9,702 nucleotides of DNA from an uncultured Collinsella sp. (lineage in GTDB: Bacteria; Actinomycetota; Coriobacteriia; Coriobacteriales; Coriobacteriaceae), in assembly GCA_900757595.1 (NCBI GenBank), contig CAAEOL010000033.1:1-9702 (forward strand), read 5' to 3'. The stretch's first letter is position 1. Each line of letters starts with the position of its first letter. The position numbers and the translations under genes were made by a program. Below are positions 1 through 5,742 of the stretch, in pieces. The notes below the pieces were generated by a model. The model did not search any database, was not told where the DNA came from, and worked only from the letters and a program-made list of their open reading frames with translations.

Positions 1-37
1 CAGCGACCTCGCTGCTGCCGGCATTTTATTACTGGCA

Positions 38-43
38 TATAAT
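38..43 (+). promoter_or_regulatory. Putative -10 box of the DUF4869/ATPase cassette
   Basis: A perfect TATAAT hexamer lies 31 bases before the ATG at 75. The best -35 candidate at 17-base spacing (CTGCCG, 15-20) matches only three of six consensus positions, so this is a -10 call with a weak -35. A GGAGA ribosome binding site at 65-69 follows, five bases before the ATG. The cassette therefore seems to carry its own promoter. Confidence 0.45.
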
Positions 44-74
44 CGTTGCAGTCACACAACGTCTGGAGACGCGC

Positions 75-524
75 ATGTTAAGCATCCATCTGGGAGATTA
101 TCCCGGTTCCATCTACGATACCGAAACCTATTTTAGGAACTCATACTTGGACTCATGGTTCGAAGACCCTATGGCCGCACAAATCATTAAAAGCGTGGAC
201 GGATCAGAGCTCATCGGTCCCCACAACATCGTAAGCAAACAACTAGGCTCAATCACTCCACTCGAACTGTCCGGCGGCGTCAAGACGCTGCTGTTAGTAC
301 GCAATCTCCCAAATATGGTGTTCAACGCATCTACCTGCGGAGACAACTGTGCCCGCTGGCTACTCAAAATCGGCAAAGAGCAGGATGTGCTGGTGACCCT
401 TTACCACATCATGAAGTTCCCCTGGAAGAACTTTGAAATCCGCATTGAAAACGATGACCGCATCGTCAGAAACATGCAGGAGTTTGTCGGCGCCACGAAT
501 GACTTTTTGGATGTTGATGAGTAA
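75..524 (+). CDS. DUF4869-type protein, first gene of a two-gene cassette
   Basis: A 149-residue soluble protein with no signal peptide or membrane segment. I recognise it, from memory of the family, as DUF4869, which has no established function. Features matching that family are an N-terminus beginning MLSIHLGDYPGSIYDTE, a central LSGGVKT motif (residues 65-71), and a block around NASTCGDNCARWLLKI (84-99) containing a Cys-x3-Cys pair (C88, C92). The C-terminus is acidic. The length is normal for the family as I recall it, so the gene seems intact. The start is supported by GGAGA five bases upstream. Its TAA stop shares one base with the ATG of the ATPase gene (TAATG), which implies translational coupling and a joint function. 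The Cys pair and the conserved glycine-rich block could bind metal or form a protein contact, but nothing shown here proves either. Confidence 0.8.
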   Translation: MLSIHLGDYPGSIYDTETYFRNSYLDSWFEDPMAAQIIKSVDGSELIGPHNIVSKQLGSITPLELSGGVKTLLLVRNLPNMVFNASTCGDNCARWLLKIGKEQDVLVTLYHIMKFPWKNFEIRIENDDRIVRNMQEFVGATNDFLDVDE

Positions 525-1522
525 TGAAGGGAACGCATACCGTTGTCGTAGAGCGTGCAAAGGTCAAATACACACTCACCTTTAAACGCAACATTTCCTT
601 CATTCGCGGTAACAGCGGCACGGGCAAAACGACGCTCATCTCGATGATTCGCGACTACAACGACCGAGGACCGGAAAGCGGCGTTACACTCAGCTGCGAC
701 GCACCATGCGAAACGCTTTCCGGCAGACGCTGGGAGCGCGAGCTGTCGATCATCGAAGATTCGATCGTCTTTCTAGATGAGGGCAACGAGTTTATCTACT
801 CAAAGGACTTCGCCAAAGCCATCAACGGATCGTCCAACTATTTTGTTCTGATATCTCGTCGCGACGCCAACGAACTCCCCTACAGCGTCGACGAGATCCT
901 AAAGCTAGTCAACACCACAAGCAAGACAATTAATGGCCGCAAGAGCGACAGACGCTTCTACTCGGTGACTAAACCGCTATATGACCACACGGCAAGCATG
1001 CTGTATCAGGACCTTAACGTAGGGTTCGACAATCCTGACGCCGTAATTGTCGAGGATAGCAAGTCTGGCTATCAATTCTATAGCACCCTTTGCAACCGAC
1101 TGGGAATCCCCTGCTATACCGCCACCGGCGTAGCGAACCTAAAACGAACGATTCACGAATGTCCCGAGCAAAACATCCTTGCCATAGGAGACGGCGCAGC
1201 GTTTGGTCCCTACATCGAAAAGGTGCTTGGGCAGCGCGTTTACAAGAACGTTCGCTTGTTCCTCCCTGAATCATTTGAGTGGACGCTTTTGCGATCTGGC
1301 CTCATCCCCAACAACGACATTCCAAAAATCCTCAAGGACCCTTCGAGCTATATCGAAAGCCGCGACTACCTGAGCTGGGAGCGGTTCTTCACCGACGTAT
1401 TGATCAAGTACTCTGCAGACACTCGCTACGTCTACAGAAAGGCACGGCTCAACGAGCAGTACCTAAAGCCGCAGGCGATGGATGCAGTTGCGAGCGTCTT
1501 GCCCGAGTGTCTGAAGGCATAA
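524..1522 (+). CDS. P-loop ATPase with C-terminal TOPRIM-like region, cassette partner of DUF4869
   Basis: A 332-residue protein. The N-terminal half is a compact P-loop NTPase with Walker A GNSGTGKT (residues 29-36) and a Walker B-like strand SIVFLDEGNEF (80-90, acidic pair D85-E86). I see no ABC signature (LSGGQ), so it is not a normal ABC ATPase. The C-terminal half has the strand order and some landmarks of a TOPRIM domain: a hydrophobic strand ending in glutamate (DAVIVED, E177), a G-V-A-N turn, then a strand ending in aspartate (AIGDGAAFG, D223), followed by a PESFEW motif. The second acidic residue of a TOPRIM DxD is alanine (A225), so nuclease activity is doubtful. Homologues are, as I recall, sometimes labelled translation initiation factor 2, which the sequence does not support. 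The overlap with the DUF4869 gene argues for a two-protein system. An ATPase joined to a TOPRIM-like region recalls OLD/PARIS-type defence, but that is inference. Confidence 0.75.
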   Translation: MKGTHTVVVERAKVKYTLTFKRNISFIRGNSGTGKTTLISMIRDYNDRGPESGVTLSCDAPCETLSGRRWERELSIIEDSIVFLDEGNEFIYSKDFAKAINGSSNYFVLISRRDANELPYSVDEILKLVNTTSKTINGRKSDRRFYSVTKPLYDHTASMLYQDLNVGFDNPDAVIVEDSKSGYQFYSTLCNRLGIPCYTATGVANLKRTIHECPEQNILAIGDGAAFGPYIEKVLGQRVYKNVRLFLPESFEWTLLRSGLIPNNDIPKILKDPSSYIESRDYLSWERFFTDVLIKYSADTRYVYRKARLNEQYLKPQAMDAVASVLPECLKA

Positions 1523-1562
1523 TGGCAGTGGGGAGGACCAACTTGGTCCTCCCCACTGCCAT
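1522..1562. repeat. Perfect 41-base palindrome at the end of the ATPase gene
   Basis: Two 20-base arms (1522-1541 and 1543-1562) are exact reverse complements around one central base. The inner part reads GGGGAGGACCAA, then C, then TTGGTCCTCCCC. The left arm starts on the last base of the ATPase stop codon. As RNA it would form a very stable hairpin with a tight loop. Neither strand has a T-tract after it, so it is not a canonical intrinsic terminator, although it could still stop transcription or protect the 3' end. No second copy is visible in the window. It could be a REP-like element, a recombination scar or an unusual terminator. Confidence 0.85.
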
Positions 1563-1843
1563 GGAAACCCAGCACACGCAATAGCTGCCGGCAAGAGCGG
1601 CAACTGTCGCAACCACAAACCCATCCACGCGGCGGCTCGAAAGCTCAAGCCCACTCAGCGCGGCAAGGACAAGCCAAGTGACACCGGCTCCAATAAACAG
1701 CAGGGGCTTGCTCACGCTCGGCTCGAGCCCCCCTTGGCGCGCCGTATAGCCAATCCACATCAGCAGCACAACAGCAGCTCGCGCCACGGCTTCGGCCTAA
1801 ACGTATACCCGGCAAGAATAAAGAACACCTGCATGTGAAAAAA
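1563..1843 (-). pseudogene. Remnant of an acyltransferase-3 family membrane protein
   Basis: Two fragments in different reading frames survive. Reading leftward from 1843, the first gives FFHMQVFFILAGYTFRPKPW, which matches the FHMPLFFFxSGY region near the N-terminus of acyltransferase family 3 proteins (OatA-like O-acetyltransferases), then hits a stop at a frame change. The second (about 1790 to 1563) encodes two hydrophobic helices (around PLLFIGAGVTWLVLAAL and GFVVATVAALAGSYC) separated by a short basic stretch, like the later membrane helices of the same family. The usual start, the first helix, most of the middle and the whole C-terminus are missing. The upstream end runs straight into the T-tract of the tRNA terminator and the downstream end into the palindrome. 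The family call rests on the first fragment. The second fragment is less specific. Confidence 0.6.
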
Positions 1844-1870
1844 GCCCAGACCACCTAGCGGTCCGGGCTT
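1838..1870 (-). terminator. Rho-independent terminator of the tRNA-Arg gene
   Basis: On the minus strand, AAGCCCGGACC (1870-1860) pairs with GGTCTGGGCTT (1852-1842) through 11 base pairs including one G-T wobble, around a 7-base loop, and ends in a run of six T (1843-1838). It lies 9 bases after the CCA end of the tRNA. The leftward ABC transporter operon has no clear terminator of its own, so this hairpin may end that transcript as well. Confidence 0.9.
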
Positions 1871-1879
1871 AATAAACGA

Positions 1880-1956
1880 TGGTGCTCCATGGCGGATTCG
1901 AACCGTCGACCTTGGGATTAGAAGTCCCCTGCTCTATCCAACTGAGCTAATGGAGC
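1880..1956 (-). tRNA. tRNA-Arg with anticodon UCU
   Basis: A 77-base cloverleaf with encoded CCA. The acceptor arm GCTCCAT pairs perfectly with ATGGAGC. The D-arm is GCTC/GAGC with a 9-base loop. The anticodon loop is CTTCTAA, giving anticodon TCT, which reads AGA/AGG. The T-loop is TTCGAAT and the discriminator base is A. Two helix positions do not pair in the transcript: G27-A43 at the top of the anticodon stem and A50-C64 in the T-stem. Both lie where some tRNAs tolerate mismatches, so the gene is probably functional. The 3' end faces the accessory-looking region to the left, a typical position for integration. Confidence 0.95.
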
Positions 1957-2002
1957 AAATAACCGCACGCCCAAGCAAGCGCAAGCCTGTCAGGCGCAAG
2001 TA

Positions 2003-2008
2003 ATTATA
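2003..2008 (-). promoter_or_regulatory. Putative -10 box for tRNA-Arg
   Basis: The minus strand carries TATAAT 46 bases before the tRNA 5' end and directly after the stop codon of the ABC ATPase gene. No good -35 hexamer is seen at normal spacing, since it would fall inside the ABC coding sequence. The tRNA could use this promoter, be read through from the transporter operon, or both. The rest of the gap (1957-2002) holds CTTGCG repeats around a small CCTGACAGG stem and nothing else I can interpret. Confidence 0.35.
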
Positions 2009-2010
2009 AC

Positions 2011-2778
2011 CTAGTTGAACTGCTCGCGGTACGCCTTGCAGACCTCATCGACCGGGCCGTCCATGCGAAGGTCACCCTTCTCAATCCAAACGGCACGCTG
2101 GCAGATGCGCTCAACCTGCTCCATGGAGTGCGAAACGAACAGAACCGTCACGTCGCCGCTCTGGATAAAGTGCTGGATGCGGGCCTCGCACTTCTGCTGG
2201 AAGAACACGTCACCGACGGACAGCGTCTCGTCAACGATCAGAATATCGGGCTCGGTAATCGTCGCGATTGCAAAGGCGATACGCGCCACCATGCCCGAGG
2301 AGAAGTTCTTAAGCGGCATATCGACAAAGTTCTGCAGCTCAGCGAACTCGATAATGCCGTCAAAGTTGGCGTCGATGAACTCCTTGGTATAGCCGAGCAG
2401 GGCGCCGTTTAGATAGATGTTCTCGCGGGCGGTCAGCTCGGGGTCAAAGCCGGCACCAAGCTCAATCAGAGGCGCAATATTACCGTGCACCTTAACGCTG
2501 CCCTCACTGGGCTCAAGCACGCCAGCGATAATCTTGAGCATCGTAGACTTGCCGGAGCCATTGGTGCCGACCAGACCCACGACCTCGCCACGATGAATAT
2601 CGAACGAGATGTGTTTGAGCGCCCTAAACTCCTCAAAGAACAACTCGTGCTTGGCAAGCTTGATGAAGTACTCCTTGAGGTTGGTCAGCGACTCGGACGC
2701 CATGTTAAAGATCATGGTGACGTCGTCGACCTCGACAGCCAGAGGCTGCTCGCTGTAATCAACAACAGATTCAGTCAT
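2011..2778 (-). CDS. ABC transporter ATP-binding protein for polysaccharide or teichoic acid export
   Basis: A 255-residue cytoplasmic ATPase of the TagH/Wzt/RfbE group, which powers export of undecaprenyl-linked glycans through an ABC-2 permease. Visible motifs, numbered from the ATG at 2778, are Walker A GTNGSGKST (71-79), the family-specific stretch APLIELGAGFDPELTARENI (102-121), signature FSSGM (159-163), Walker B ILIVDE (179-184) and the H-loop histidine H217 in VSHSM. The protein ends soon after the nucleotide-binding domain, so it lacks the C-terminal carbohydrate-binding domain of long Wzt proteins. A GTG three bases further upstream is possible, but AAGGAG at 2791-2786 sits seven bases from the ATG and only four from the GTG, so I prefer the ATG. 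That ribosome binding site overlaps the permease stop codon, suggesting coupled translation. Confidence 0.93.
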   Translation of the reverse strand: MTESVVDYSEQPLAVEVDDVTMIFNMASESLTNLKEYFIKLAKHELFFEEFRALKHISFDIHRGEVVGLVGTNGSGKSTMLKIIAGVLEPSEGSVKVHGNIAPLIELGAGFDPELTARENIYLNGALLGYTKEFIDANFDGIIEFAELQNFVDMPLKNFSSGMVARIAFAIATITEPDILIVDETLSVGDVFFQQKCEARIQHFIQSGDVTVLFVSHSMEQVERICQRAVWIEKGDLRMDGPVDEVCKAYREQFN

Positions 2779-2789
2779 CACAGCACTCC

Positions 2790-3635
2790 TTAGATGTAGA
2801 GGATGAACTTGCGCTCGGACTTATGGAACACGGTATAGCCAATAGCAAGCGCAAGAACCGCCCAAGCGACGCACATACCAAACGTCAAAAGCGAGGGCGT
2901 GGTCTGGAACAGGAAGATATCGCGCATAAACTGCAGGTAGTTATACATGGGGTTCGCATAGACCAGAATGCGCACGAGATGCGGCATTTGCGCAACGAAG
3001 TCGGTCGTCCAGAAGATGGGCGTAATGTAGGTCCAAGCCGTAATGACGACGCTCCACAGATGCATAACATCGCGGAAGAAGACCGTAAGGGCAGAGAGCA
3101 TCATGCCCAGGCCCATGCAGAAGCACATAAGCAGCAGCAGACAGACCGGCAGCAGAATCAGGTGCCAAGAAGGCATAACGCGGAACCACAGCATAACGAT
3201 GGCAACGGCGACCAGCGAGAAGGCAAAGTTGACCAGTGAGAAGAGCACCTTCTGCACCGGGAAAACCCAGCGGTGCACTTTAACCTTCTTGAGCAACGGA
3301 GCCGCACCCACGATGGATGTCAGTGCCTGGTTCGTAGACTCGGACATGACGGCAAAGGTGACGTTACCCACGATCAAGTACAGCGGGTACATCTCGGGCG
3401 TAATTGAGCCGTTGCGGCCCTGGGCGAAAATCGTCGAGAACACAATGGCCATGACGATCATCATCAGCAACGGATTGAGCACCGACCATGCGACGCCCAG
3501 AACGCTGCGGCGATACTTGATCTTAAAATCCTTGGTAACCAGCTGACGAAGGATAAACGCGTCCTTCTCAAATTCATTCTTAGCAAACGTCGCAGGCAGA
3601 CTGCGAGTTTCTTGTTGCTTTGTCTGATCCGACAC
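2790..3635 (-). CDS. ABC-2 type permease for polysaccharide or teichoic acid export
   Basis: A 281-residue membrane protein of the TagG/Wzm/RfbD-type family, partner of the ATPase gene that follows 11 bases later. The N-terminal amphipathic region contains the family hallmark KDFKIKYRRSVLGVAWSVLNPLL (about residues 35-57), followed by about six hydrophobic helices, with the conserved VHRWVFPVQKV loop and a late YANPMYNYLQFMRDIF motif typical of O-antigen and teichoic acid exporters. I chose the GTG at 3635 because AAAGGAG lies eight bases upstream (3650-3644). A longer reading to an ATG at 3698 lacks a comparable site and would add an uncharacteristic N-terminus. The exported substrate cannot be read from the sequence, but the neighbouring glycosyltransferases and the rhamnose gene point to an envelope glycan. 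Confidence 0.93.
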   Translation of the reverse strand: MSDQTKQQETRSLPATFAKNEFEKDAFILRQLVTKDFKIKYRRSVLGVAWSVLNPLLMMIVMAIVFSTIFAQGRNGSITPEMYPLYLIVGNVTFAVMSESTNQALTSIVGAAPLLKKVKVHRWVFPVQKVLFSLVNFAFSLVAVAIVMLWFRVMPSWHLILLPVCLLLLMCFCMGLGMMLSALTVFFRDVMHLWSVVITAWTYITPIFWTTDFVAQMPHLVRILVYANPMYNYLQFMRDIFLFQTTPSLLTFGMCVAWAVLALAIGYTVFHKSERKFILYI

Positions 3636-3674
3636 GGATGCAACTCCTTTACTCGTAATCGTTGACAAACGAAC

Positions 3675-3680
3675 AGTATA
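3675..3680 (-). promoter_or_regulatory. Putative -10 box of the leftward ABC exporter operon
   Basis: TATACT on the minus strand, 39 bases before the GTG start of the permease. The -35 region at 17-base spacing is poor (ATCGTT). The position fits a promoter, but the evidence is only the hexamer and the context. Confidence 0.35.
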
Positions 3681-3759
3681 GACCCGACGGCCATGCAAAC
3701 GATTCGCGCAACAAAACTGGAGAACTAACCCACATCTTAGGATGACAAGCCCAAACGGC

Positions 3760-3765
3760 TATACT
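3760..3765 (+). promoter_or_regulatory. Putative -10 box of the rightward glycosyltransferase operon
   Basis: TATACT on the plus strand, 30 bases before the GTG start at 3796, with a weak -35 candidate TTAGGA (3737-3742) at 17-base spacing. It is the same hexamer as in the divergent promoter call. AAGGAG (3784-3789) follows as a strong ribosome binding site. Confidence 0.4.
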
Positions 3766-3795
3766 TTCAAGGATTGATTGTATAAGGAGCATTGA

Positions 3796-4767
3796 GTGAA
3801 TTCTAAATCCATCGCCGTCATCATCCCTTGCTACAACGAAGCGCTCACGATTGGTAAGGTCATCGACGACTTTCACCGCGAGCTTCCGCAGGCGACAGTC
3901 TATGTCTATGACAACAACTCGTCGGACGATACTTCACGCATCGCCACCGAGCACGGCGCCACGGTGCGCCTTGAACCCCGTCAGGGAAAGGGCAACGTGT
4001 GCCGCCAGATGTTTCGCGATATCGACGCCGATTGCTACCTGATGGTCGACGGAGACGACACCTACCCCGCCGAGGCGGCCAAAGCCCTCTGCGAGCCTAT
4101 CCTCAGTGGCACGGCCGATATGACCGTAGGCGACCGCCTTTCCAACGGCACCTACGCCGAGGAAAACAAGCGTGCCTTCCACGGCTTTGGCAACAATCTG
4201 GTCCGCGCCATGATCAAGTGGATCTATGGCTACAGCTTCGATGATGTCATGACCGGCTACCGCGCCATGAGCCGCCCGTTCGTTAAAACCTTCCCCGTGC
4301 TTTCCGAGGGCTTCCAAATCGAAACCGAGCTCTCGATCCACGCCGTCGACCACCGCTGGCGCATCAAAGATGTGCCCATCGAGTACCGCGACCGTCCGGA
4401 AGGGTCCGAGTCCAAGCTCAATACCGTGAGCGATGGCATTAAAGTCGTTGCGATGATCGGTACGCTGTTCAAGGACTACCGCCCGCTGAAGTTCTTCAGC
4501 CTCGTCGCGCTTCTGTTTGCGGTAATCGGCCTCGCCCTGGGCATGCCCATCGTTGTCGAGTATTTCCAGACCGGCCTCGTCCCGCGCTTCCCCACCGCCA
4601 TACTCGCCGCCTCGTTTATGTTCCTGTGCGGTCTGAGCCTTGCGACCGGATTCATCCTGGATTCCGTGGCAAAGGTCGAAAAAAAGCAGTGGGAGGTCAA
4701 CGTGTACAGCAAATACGCCTACGACGACCAGCCCGGCCACCCTACTTCCAAGCCAAGCGAGAGGTAG
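3796..4767 (+). CDS. GT2 glycosyltransferase, DPM1-like, membrane-anchored
   Basis: A 323-residue enzyme of glycosyltransferase family 2, related to dolichol/polyprenyl-phosphate sugar synthases that move a sugar from a nucleotide donor to polyprenyl phosphate at the inner membrane face. The catalytic domain shows IIPCYNE (9-15), the donor-site DNNSSDD (39-45) and the metal-binding DGDD (85-88), then GFQIETELSIHA, usual for this group. Two hydrophobic helices follow (about 233-257 and 268-289) and a polar tail. The start is GTG, backed by AAGGAG six bases upstream. It is the first gene of a three-gene rightward unit, with six bases separating it from the next GT2 gene. The sugar and exact acceptor are not visible. 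It could instead act directly on a glycan intermediate, but the DPM1-like architecture and membrane tail favour a lipid acceptor. Confidence 0.88.
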   Translation: MNSKSIAVIIPCYNEALTIGKVIDDFHRELPQATVYVYDNNSSDDTSRIATEHGATVRLEPRQGKGNVCRQMFRDIDADCYLMVDGDDTYPAEAAKALCEPILSGTADMTVGDRLSNGTYAEENKRAFHGFGNNLVRAMIKWIYGYSFDDVMTGYRAMSRPFVKTFPVLSEGFQIETELSIHAVDHRWRIKDVPIEYRDRPEGSESKLNTVSDGIKVVAMIGTLFKDYRPLKFFSLVALLFAVIGLALGMPIVVEYFQTGLVPRFPTAILAASFMFLCGLSLATGFILDSVAKVEKKQWEVNVYSKYAYDDQPGHPTSKPSER

Positions 4768-4773
4768 ACCGCC

Positions 4774-5742
4774 ATGCCGCTCATCTCCATCGTCGTGCCG
4801 TGCTACAACGAGCAGGAATCACTTCCGATCTTTCTCAAAGAGCTCGATGGCGTCGTTCGCATCATGACCCAGCAAAACCCCGGCATCTCCTTTGAAGCCG
4901 TCCTCATCGACGATGGCTCGGCAGACAAAACGCTCGCCGTCATGAAAGCAGAAGCTGCGGCGGCGCATCCATACGCCATCCGCTGGCACTCTTTCTCGCG
5001 CAACTTTGGCAAGGAGGCGGCACTACTCGCCGGACTCCAGCACGCAAAGGGCGACTATGTCGCCACCATGGATGCCGACATGCAGGACCCGCCCTCGCTC
5101 CTGCCGCAGATGTACGAGATTCTGCAAACCGAAGACTACGACAACGTCGCCACACGCAGGACCACCCGCGAAGGTGAGCCTCCCATCAGGTCGTTCTGTG
5201 CCCGTATGTTCTACAAGATCATCAACCGCATTTCCAAGGCCGACATCGTTGACGGAGCACGCGATTTTAGGCTCATGAAGCGACCTATGGTCAACGCCAT
5301 CATCTCCATGGGCGAATACAACCGATTCTCCAAGGGCATTTACGGCTGGGTCGGCTTCAAGACCAAATGGCTCCCCTACGTAAACGTCAACCGCGTGGCC
5401 GGCGAGACCAAATGGAGCTTTTGGTCGCTGCTCCTCTATTCCATCGACGGCATCGTCGCGTTTTCCACGGCGCCACTCTCCCTCGCCGCCCTCACGGGTA
5501 TCGTCTTCTGCCTCATCGCCATCCTAGGATTTATCGTCATCCTGGTCAAAACGCTTGTTTGGGGCGACCCCGTAGGCGGATGGCCCTCCCTTGCCTGCCT
5601 CATTACGCTGTTTGGCGGTATGCAGCTCCTGTGTCTGGGAATCATTGGCGAGTACCTGGCAAAAGCCTACTTGAAGGCCAAGCGCCGCCCCATCTATATC
5701 ATCCGAGAGTCCAACGAGGAATCTGATGACACGGCCCAATAA
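4774..5742 (+). CDS. GtrB/CsbB-type polyprenyl-phosphate glycosyltransferase
   Basis: A 322-residue GT2 enzyme of the GtrB (bactoprenol glucosyltransferase)/CsbB type. Motifs are VVPCYNE (7-13), DDGSADKT (46-53), SRNFGKEAALLAGL, the DAD metal site with the following QD (D100-A-D102, MQD), and ARDFRLMKR with GEYNRF further on. The C-terminus carries two clear membrane helices (about 239-263 and 272-295), with a hydrophobic stretch just before them, and ends in the family-typical GIIGEYLAKAYLKAKRRPIYII. Such enzymes make polyprenyl-phosphate sugars at the inner face for use outside the cell. GAGAGG nine bases upstream supports the ATG. The last 17 bases overlap the YfhO gene, the same pairing as CsbB with YfhO in Bacillus, where the pair glycosylates lipoteichoic acid. 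The sugar is not determined by the sequence. Confidence 0.92.
   Translation: MPLISIVVPCYNEQESLPIFLKELDGVVRIMTQQNPGISFEAVLIDDGSADKTLAVMKAEAAAAHPYAIRWHSFSRNFGKEAALLAGLQHAKGDYVATMDADMQDPPSLLPQMYEILQTEDYDNVATRRTTREGEPPIRSFCARMFYKIINRISKADIVDGARDFRLMKRPMVNAIISMGEYNRFSKGIYGWVGFKTKWLPYVNVNRVAGETKWSFWSLLLYSIDGIVAFSTAPLSLAALTGIVFCLIAILGFIVILVKTLVWGDPVGGWPSLACLITLFGGMQLLCLGIIGEYLAKAYLKAKRRPIYIIRESNEESDDTAQ

Noticed and set aside
1..30. Possible terminator of an upstream gene (CAGCGA/TCGCTG, then GCCGGCATTTTATT)
   Set aside because: The 6-base stem has only a 2-base loop, and the larger stem would need a left arm outside the window, so it cannot be supported.
524..1522. Calling the ATPase a translation initiation factor
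   Set aside because: It has a P-loop but no GTPase G4 (NKxD) motif or IF2 domain order.
1279..1584. Plus-strand open frame crossing the end of the ATPase gene and the palindrome
   Set aside because: It lies in another frame of the ATPase gene. Its tail merely translates the palindrome, as does the opposite-strand reading.
3662..3667. Perfect TTGACA on the plus strand
   Set aside because: There is no -10 box 16 to 18 bases downstream, and it points toward the known start from too far away. Probably coincidental.
3636..3698. Longer N-terminus for the ABC permease, starting at 3698
   Set aside because: The extra 21 residues do not resemble the family, and the GTG at 3635 has a strong ribosome binding site at ideal spacing.
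3934..4740. Minus-strand open frame of 268 codons opposite the first GT2 gene
   Set aside because: The plus frame has clear GT2 motifs, a good ribosome binding site and membrane helices. The antisense reading has no recognisable fold or start signal.
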